This document shows, piece by piece, positions 9,777 to 13,593 of a DNA stretch of 13,593 bases. Both the position numbers and the translations under genes were made by a program. The DNA is from Saccoglossus kowalevskii (taxonomy: Eukaryota; Hemichordata; Enteropneusta; Harrimaniidae): contig NW_003150755.1 of the NCBI RefSeq assembly GCF_000003605.2, positions 831,826 through 845,418 on the forward strand, read 5' to 3'. The notes under the pieces were generated by a model. It saw nothing but the letters and a program-made list of their open reading frames with translations, did no database searches and had not been told where the DNA came from. Position 1 is the first letter of the stretch, and each line of letters begins with the position of its first letter.

Positions 9777-9838
9777 GTGGCAGCATATCAAAAAGTAAAA
9801 TGTTGAAATAGTAAGTACATGGCAGCCCTTGTAATTGT
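9777..9838. repeat. Diverged outlying unit of the minisatellite
   Basis: The segment GTGGCAGCATATCAAAAAGTAAA followed by GGCAGCCCTTGTAATTGTGA aligns with the start and end of the units at 9839-10203, but its middle is diverged. I read it as a worn unit at the edge of the array. Confidence 0.45.
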
Positions 9839-10203
9839 GATGGCAGTCTATTAAAAAATAAATAAAAAAATTGATATGGCAGCCCATAAAATTGTAAATG
9901 GCAAACTTGGTGATGGCAGCCTATTAAAAAATAAATAAAAAAATGACATTGCACCCCATAAATATGTAAATGGCAATCTTAGTGATGGCATCCTATTAAA
10001 AAGTAAATACAAAAAAATGACATTGCAGCCCATAAAATTGTAAATGTCAAACGTGGTGATGGCAGCCTATTAAAACATACATAAAAAAATGACATTGCAC
10101 CCCATGAATATGTAATTGGCAATCTTAGTGATTGGCATCCTATTAAAAAGTAAATAAAAAAAAATTGACATTGCAGCTCATAAAATTGTAAATGCCAAAC
10201 TAG
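9839..10203. repeat. Dimeric ~73-bp tandem repeat, five units in A-B-A-B-A order
   Basis: Units start at 9839, 9912, 9984, 10058 and 10130, with lengths 73, 72, 74, 72 and 74. Each begins GATGGCAKYCTATTAAAA and has an A-rich middle. Units 1, 3 and 5 end with a CATAAAATTGTAAATG type. Units 2 and 4 instead have GCACCCCAT.AATATGTAA and CAATCTTAGT. The array therefore amplified as a ~146-bp dimer. It lies just past the conserved end of the transposase, and the minus-strand frame runs on into it to 9979. Several short ORFs here with repeated NRLPS and AMSFF strings are by-products of the array. Confidence 0.85.
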
Positions 10204-10329
10204 TGATGGCACAGCACATGGCAGCATATAAAGGCGCAAAATATATACATTTTTTAAACAATGCAGTTCATGGCAGTCATTTGTTTCTACTGCGCCTATC
10301 CAATGGTTTATGGTACAATGCAGGCAGTT

Positions 10330-10571
10330 TTCCTGGTTGGTGTTTGTGCAGTTGCCTCGTGTACTGGCTCTTACTGCTGCTAACCCAGCAACATAGAGTG
10401 ACAAGGCACTGTTGGCAAACTCAGCAACTGTTGGATTGTCATTCCCACCTACACATGCTCTGTGTTTACTGAAGTACTCTTCAATAGGGTCCTGGCAGAA
10501 TTTTTCACTTAAAAGAAAATCTACACCATCCAACTGTAACAAAACTGGCACCAGATCCACAAAACAGTTGA
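10330..10571 (-). CDS. Transposase exon 5 with the final catalytic Glu
   Basis: The exon starts after TTTTTTAG in phase 1 and reads VDFLLSEKFCQDPIEEYF, then GGNDNPTVAEFANSAL and RASTRGNC. QDPIEEYF (Asp at 10491-10489, Glu at 10482 and 10479) is the hallmark of the last RNase H helix in P-element/THAP9 transposases. Homology becomes unclear after about 10330. The frame continues without a stop through unique sequence and then the minisatellite to 9979, so the natural stop is unknown or lost. Confidence 0.8.
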
Positions 10572-10770
10572 CTAAAAAATTAAAATAGAGTAAAACAATC
10601 ATTGTTAAATACATAAGAATAATTAATGATTAACTATCATGCGTCTGCATACCAAAATATTTTCCGCATGTTTTCACATACTAGTAAACCACATTTCTTA
10701 AACTTTGATCCGCACTGAATATTTTTTGTTACTGTTTTTTTAGGTAAAATATAAAATTTTCAACACTAAC

Positions 10771-10903
10771 CTGTAATTCTGTATCCCTCAAGTGTCTCTC
10801 TGCTTAAGCACATTTTCTTCTTCTCAACCTCTGTCGTATTTGGAGTTTGTAGGCACTCCCTCTCCCATTTATTAAGAAAACCTAGAAATTCTTCTTTAAG
10901 CCA
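10771..10903 (-). CDS. Transposase exon 4
   Basis: This exon of 44 codons plus one base has an acceptor TTCACAG and a GTTAGT donor. It encodes WLKEEFLGFLNKWE, a charged middle, and LSRETLEGYRIT, which leads in phase 1 into exon 5. The layout (a mobile helix followed by a Thr-x-Glu-Gly-Leu/Tyr string) fits the end of the insertion domain that precedes the final catalytic Glu. Confidence 0.65.
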
Positions 10904-11073
10904 CTGTGAACAAAACATTGTTTTCACATCATATGTTTTGTTGATATACACAGACTGTTCTCAAAATGTATTACAATGTAGTAAATTAGCTACCATGTCT
11001 GGACATTTATCTAGGGACAACACTGATACAATATTATTTATAATTTTGAATGCATATTGCCAATTTTACTCAC

Positions 11074-11262
11074 TTTCAACCTCCAATCATCAACACTACG
11101 ATAAACTTCAAGTTCAGGTTTTCTACTTCTAATACCTTGCCCTTTTCTGTAGACATTTAAACAGTCAAAAAATCTGTCCATCATGGATACAAATTTGTTT
11201 GTTGACTTGGTGTCATGTCTGCCTTCGGCAGCAAAAGCTTTTGCCACTGTACCACTAAGAAC
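11074..11262 (-). CDS. Transposase exon 3
   Basis: This intact 63-codon exon lies between an acceptor CAG (11263-11265) and a GTGAGT donor (11073). It reads VLSGTVAKAF at the start, FVSMMDRFFDCLNVY in the middle and DDWRLK at the end. The string MDRFFDCLN matches the pattern seen in the insertion domain of animal P-type transposases. No internal damage is visible. Confidence 0.7.
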
Positions 11263-11404
11263 CTGAAATAAAAAAAACATTGAACATCATAATCAATACA
11301 ACCTGCATGACAGATACGTCAACTCACTACATTTAAAAAAAATTCAACAAGACATAATCGCCATATATATTGATATAACTATACAATAACTATAAAATAC
11401 TCAC

Positions 11405-11544
11405 TTGTTCTGCTAGTTTGACCTTCATTCTCAATGGTGAAGAGAGGTGCAGGTGCTCCTGTGTGATACTTGGCAAACGTCTAAGACGAGCAATACCAAT
11501 ACCAAGTCAAGGAGGTGTTTCCATGATATATCTTGTTTCTGATA
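11405..11544 (-). CDS. Transposase exon 2 (140 bp, one base short)
   Basis: The exon begins after GCATTTAG with ISWKHLLDL in frame with exon 1, then continues one frame back as IARLRRLPSITQEHLHL and ends KLAEQ at a GTGAGT donor. The switch lies at about 11490-11505, where GGTATTGGTATT is a short tandem duplication prone to slippage. With one base restored in count the exon would be 141 bp and join exons 1 and 3 in phase 0. The content fits the insertion domain of P-type transposases. Confidence 0.65.
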
Positions 11545-11733
11545 CTAAATGCAAATTAAAAAAAACAAAACATGGTGAACTATAATGTTTTTTTGGAGGA
11601 TTTGCATGACAATTCGTAGTATACTCCTTCTAATAATAAAACATAACGATAAAGAAATCAACACTAATTCAGGGCTAAAATTCAGAGTTAATAAATGTAA
11701 ATAAAACCAACAAAAAATAATATTAATTCTTAC

Positions 11734-13593
11734 ATGTAGGTTTCTGGTCTTGTTATGCCAGCCGGAGTTCTCCCAGTTGTTGCGAGTCGTTTTCACAAGA
11801 TGTGGAACATCGCATACAAAGTAAATTTTTCTGGTCTTGTCATGGGGATTCACTGTCCAATAAGTGACTCCATTACCATTTTCTGGGACATAATGTAGAC
11901 GGTAAAAACGCCTGTTCGGTGAAGCACCATCAGCCACAAAAGCTCTAACATTAAAACCAGAGTATTCAAGAAACATCGTTGCTTGCGAAACAATCCAGAA
12001 CAACTGGTAACTGTTGAAGCCAATACACGGAAACCAGGCAAATACTTCTTTCAAAGAAGAAAAAAATCCTCTAACCATCAACGCTAATACATGAGTGGCA
12101 ATGGTAGGTTCCTCTGGTTCTTCATCATCATTTTTCAGATTTAGTACATACTGATGTAATTCATTATTTATATCGCCAATATTGGTGAATCCTACAAGCT
12201 TTCCTGACGATTTACTGTAAACCAAACCAGATTTTATTTTCATTTCATCAAATATTATGCTAACATTGGTTTGAAAATGTGGCAACTTGCAGTAATTAAT
12301 GTCTTTCTTGATTCTTTTCATCAAAGCAGGGTTGAAACCATGTGACGATGTTGTGAAATATCTATAGTCTGACAAAGTTTGCTCATGGGGTAGGATTAGA
12401 TACTGCGAACCTCTTATTATCCGGTAGGCAGAGAGAGATTTGGCATAAAGTGCAATGCACCACTTAATCATTGCCGGGTGCCATCGTCTGTGGGTTTTAG
12501 GGCCTCTAATTGCTCCCTGTTGCTGCTTCCAAAACAGATACTGCGGGCTGTCACTGTCATATAGACCAGCAATTTCTTGTTCTTTCTCCTCATGATAATA
12601 GAAAAAGATGATGACATGTCATCGTCCAGAACTTGTCCCTTTTCCTCAATAATCTCCTTTAATTTGTACTGCAGAGTCTTGTTTTTCCTCTTCAGCTCTT
12701 TATTTTTCTGCCCTAGCCATCTTGCTTTCTTCTCCAGTTGTTCGCGGGATAAATAATCATTTCTTGTCTTGGGAGACATTAGAGTCTTGAACTTTAAGTT
12801 TTTTACCTTTTTTTGCAGCAAGATTTGTCCGGTACATACTGCATACACTTTTTCTACATCTTCTGTCAAGGGGTTTTAACAGTAAATGACACTGTGTATG
12901 TCTGATGGAATTGGTGGCTATCGTTTCTTCATATGCCTCAATACCCCCTTTCTTATTCAAAAATACAGCAGGGTGGTTTGAAGATGACTTCACGTCCGCA
13001 CAAAGAGATTCAAAATCTTCATTTCCAGAACAAATATTGCTTGTTGAAATAATGGTAAAGGCTTTGTGACATAAATCATGACTGTCAATGACAGGTGGTA
13101 TCTCTGAATTGGCTGTACCAGATGTAACAAAGCGTCCATATACTTCCACAGTCCATGTACCTTTGCTGCTTATTGACACTCGTTGCAATACATATCTCCT
13201 GTCACGTGTTGTCTTGATGCACACAGCAGTGTCATTTTCAATCAGAGGATGAAAACCATACTCTTCACTGACACTGCATGCAGAGGGCAATATGTCGTAT
13301 TGAATATTGCATTCTGGCACTGGACGAAAACACACGCTGCATTGGTCAGAATGTTCTGTGAAAGTTGGTAGATTGATATTTAAAGGATTCTTCAATATTT
13401 TACAGTTCTGCTTTTTTTTCCATCGATCAAGTTTCTTTACACATGGGAGACAGACAAATGGAGGATATACAGATTCATCTTCAATGGTGACATCAATATT
13501 CAGCCCTCTTGATATTCTGTTGCTGCAACTTGTTTTATGGGTAGGCTGCCTGCCACTGACTACTGCTCTGTTCTGACTACATAATCGGCATAT
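11734..13593 (-). CDS. Transposase exon 1: zinc N-terminus, coiled coil, first two catalytic Asp
   Basis: The frame is open to the last base of the window. N-terminal ligand candidates are CRLC (13590-13579), VCLPC (13455-13441) and EHSDQCSVC (13356-13330), with NIDV between the first two as in RAG1. A second cluster RRCRKSVCSMYR lies near 12855-12820. A heptad-like segment, REQLEKKARWLGQKNKELKR, near 12750-12685 is a probable coiled coil. The first catalytic Asp is in FDEM (12249-12247), the second in ADGASPN (11931-11929), and CDVPHLVKTTRNNW begins near 11814. Between about 12808 and 12590 the true frame is displaced by one base. The donor is GTAAGA at 11733. Confidence 0.8.

Larger units (their letters stand above)
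7492..13593. mobile_element. Two-gene P-element-type DNA transposon, right end beyond window
   Basis: A plus-strand PHD-finger gene and a minus-strand P-element/THAP9-type transposase gene converge with about 1 kb between their conserved ends. They appear to form one element. I place the left limit at the PHD gene ATG only for lack of a visible terminus; the true end is probably upstream, within roughly 7290-7490. The transposase exon is still open at the last base, so the right end is not in the window. P-type elements carry terminal inverted repeats and make 8-bp target duplications, which cannot be tested here. Both genes carry frameshifts. The alternative is that an unrelated PHD repeat gene lies beside a P-type element. 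Confidence 0.65.
10330..13593 (-). pseudogene. P-element/THAP9-type transposase with RAG1-NTD-like N-terminus, five exons, partial
   Basis: Exons on the minus strand are 13593(open)-11734, 11544-11405, 11262-11074, 10903-10771 and 10571 to about 10330. All four introns (189, 142, 170, 199 bp) have GT-AG ends. Their phases are consistent (0, 0, 0, 1) once one missing base in exon 2 is allowed for. Order of parts: Cys/His zinc-binding N-terminus, a linker of about 170 residues, Cys-x3-Cys plus Lys-rich segment, coiled coil, RNase H-like core with FDEM and ADGASPN, the CDVPHLVK start of an insertion domain, and QDPIEEYF with the expected catalytic Glu. Known family members excise and integrate DNA in the nucleus. 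Frameshifts near 12808-12814, 12588-12593 and 11490-11505 break the frame; the first two restore each other. The start codon and promoter lie beyond the right edge. Confidence 0.8.

Noticed and set aside
9634-10033. Several minus-strand frames sharing NRLPS and AMSFF-like strings
   Set aside because: They are created by the ~73-bp tandem repeat, whose unit length is not a multiple of three, so the same strings recur in different frames.
9839-10203. CRISPR-like array
   Set aside because: The whole unit repeats, with no constant repeat and unique spacers, and the setting is eukaryotic. It is a minisatellite.
10203-10472. 89-codon plus-strand frame, Cys- and Leu-rich
   Set aside because: It is antisense to transposase exon 5, which has clear family motifs.
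13183-13576. Plus-strand frames over the right end of the window
   Set aside because: They are antisense to the transposase N-terminal exon, whose Cys/His pattern identifies the true strand.

Overview
The window is AT-rich eukaryotic, probably invertebrate animal, DNA. It has long non-coding stretches, degenerate minisatellites, short GT-AG introns of about 100-400 bp and no sign of prokaryotic gene packing. I cannot name the species. The only recognisable genes belong to one mobile element in the right half. I did not recognise a host gene.

Positions 1-7490 are mostly flanking or intergenic sequence. They hold a degenerate ~31-bp T-rich tandem repeat (about 825-1310), an (AT)9 run and an AACT microsatellite, a small cluster of regulatory-looking motifs (2291-2395), a minus-strand decayed reading frame of unknown identity (4590-5087), a diverged duplicate repeat with a weak tRNA-like (SINE-like) head (5849-6245), and a 60-codon open stretch at 7101-7283.

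Positions 7492-13593 hold two convergent, intron-containing genes that look like one two-gene transposon of the P-element/THAP9 superfamily. The minus-strand gene enters from beyond the right edge and ends near 10330. It is the transposase: a Cys/His-rich N-terminus resembling the zinc-binding N-terminal region of RAG1, then a coiled coil, then an RNase H-like DDE core whose two Asp and final Glu motifs lie in different exons. The plus-strand gene (7492-9365) encodes an ING-type PHD finger followed by an alpha-helical domain and a basic tail. I know that second domain only as an uncharacterised protein carried by similar elements. The 3' ends face each other across a short gap with candidate polyadenylation signals on both strands and a 2.5-copy dimeric minisatellite (9839-10203).

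Both genes are damaged in this copy. The transposase has three single-base frameshifts, two of which compensate each other. The PHD gene has three frameshifts, three in-frame stops and a lost zinc ligand. This copy is therefore probably non-autonomous, or the assembly carries indel errors; two of the shifts can be placed in homopolymers of seven. The right end and any terminal inverted repeat partner lie outside the window, so element boundaries are not proven.
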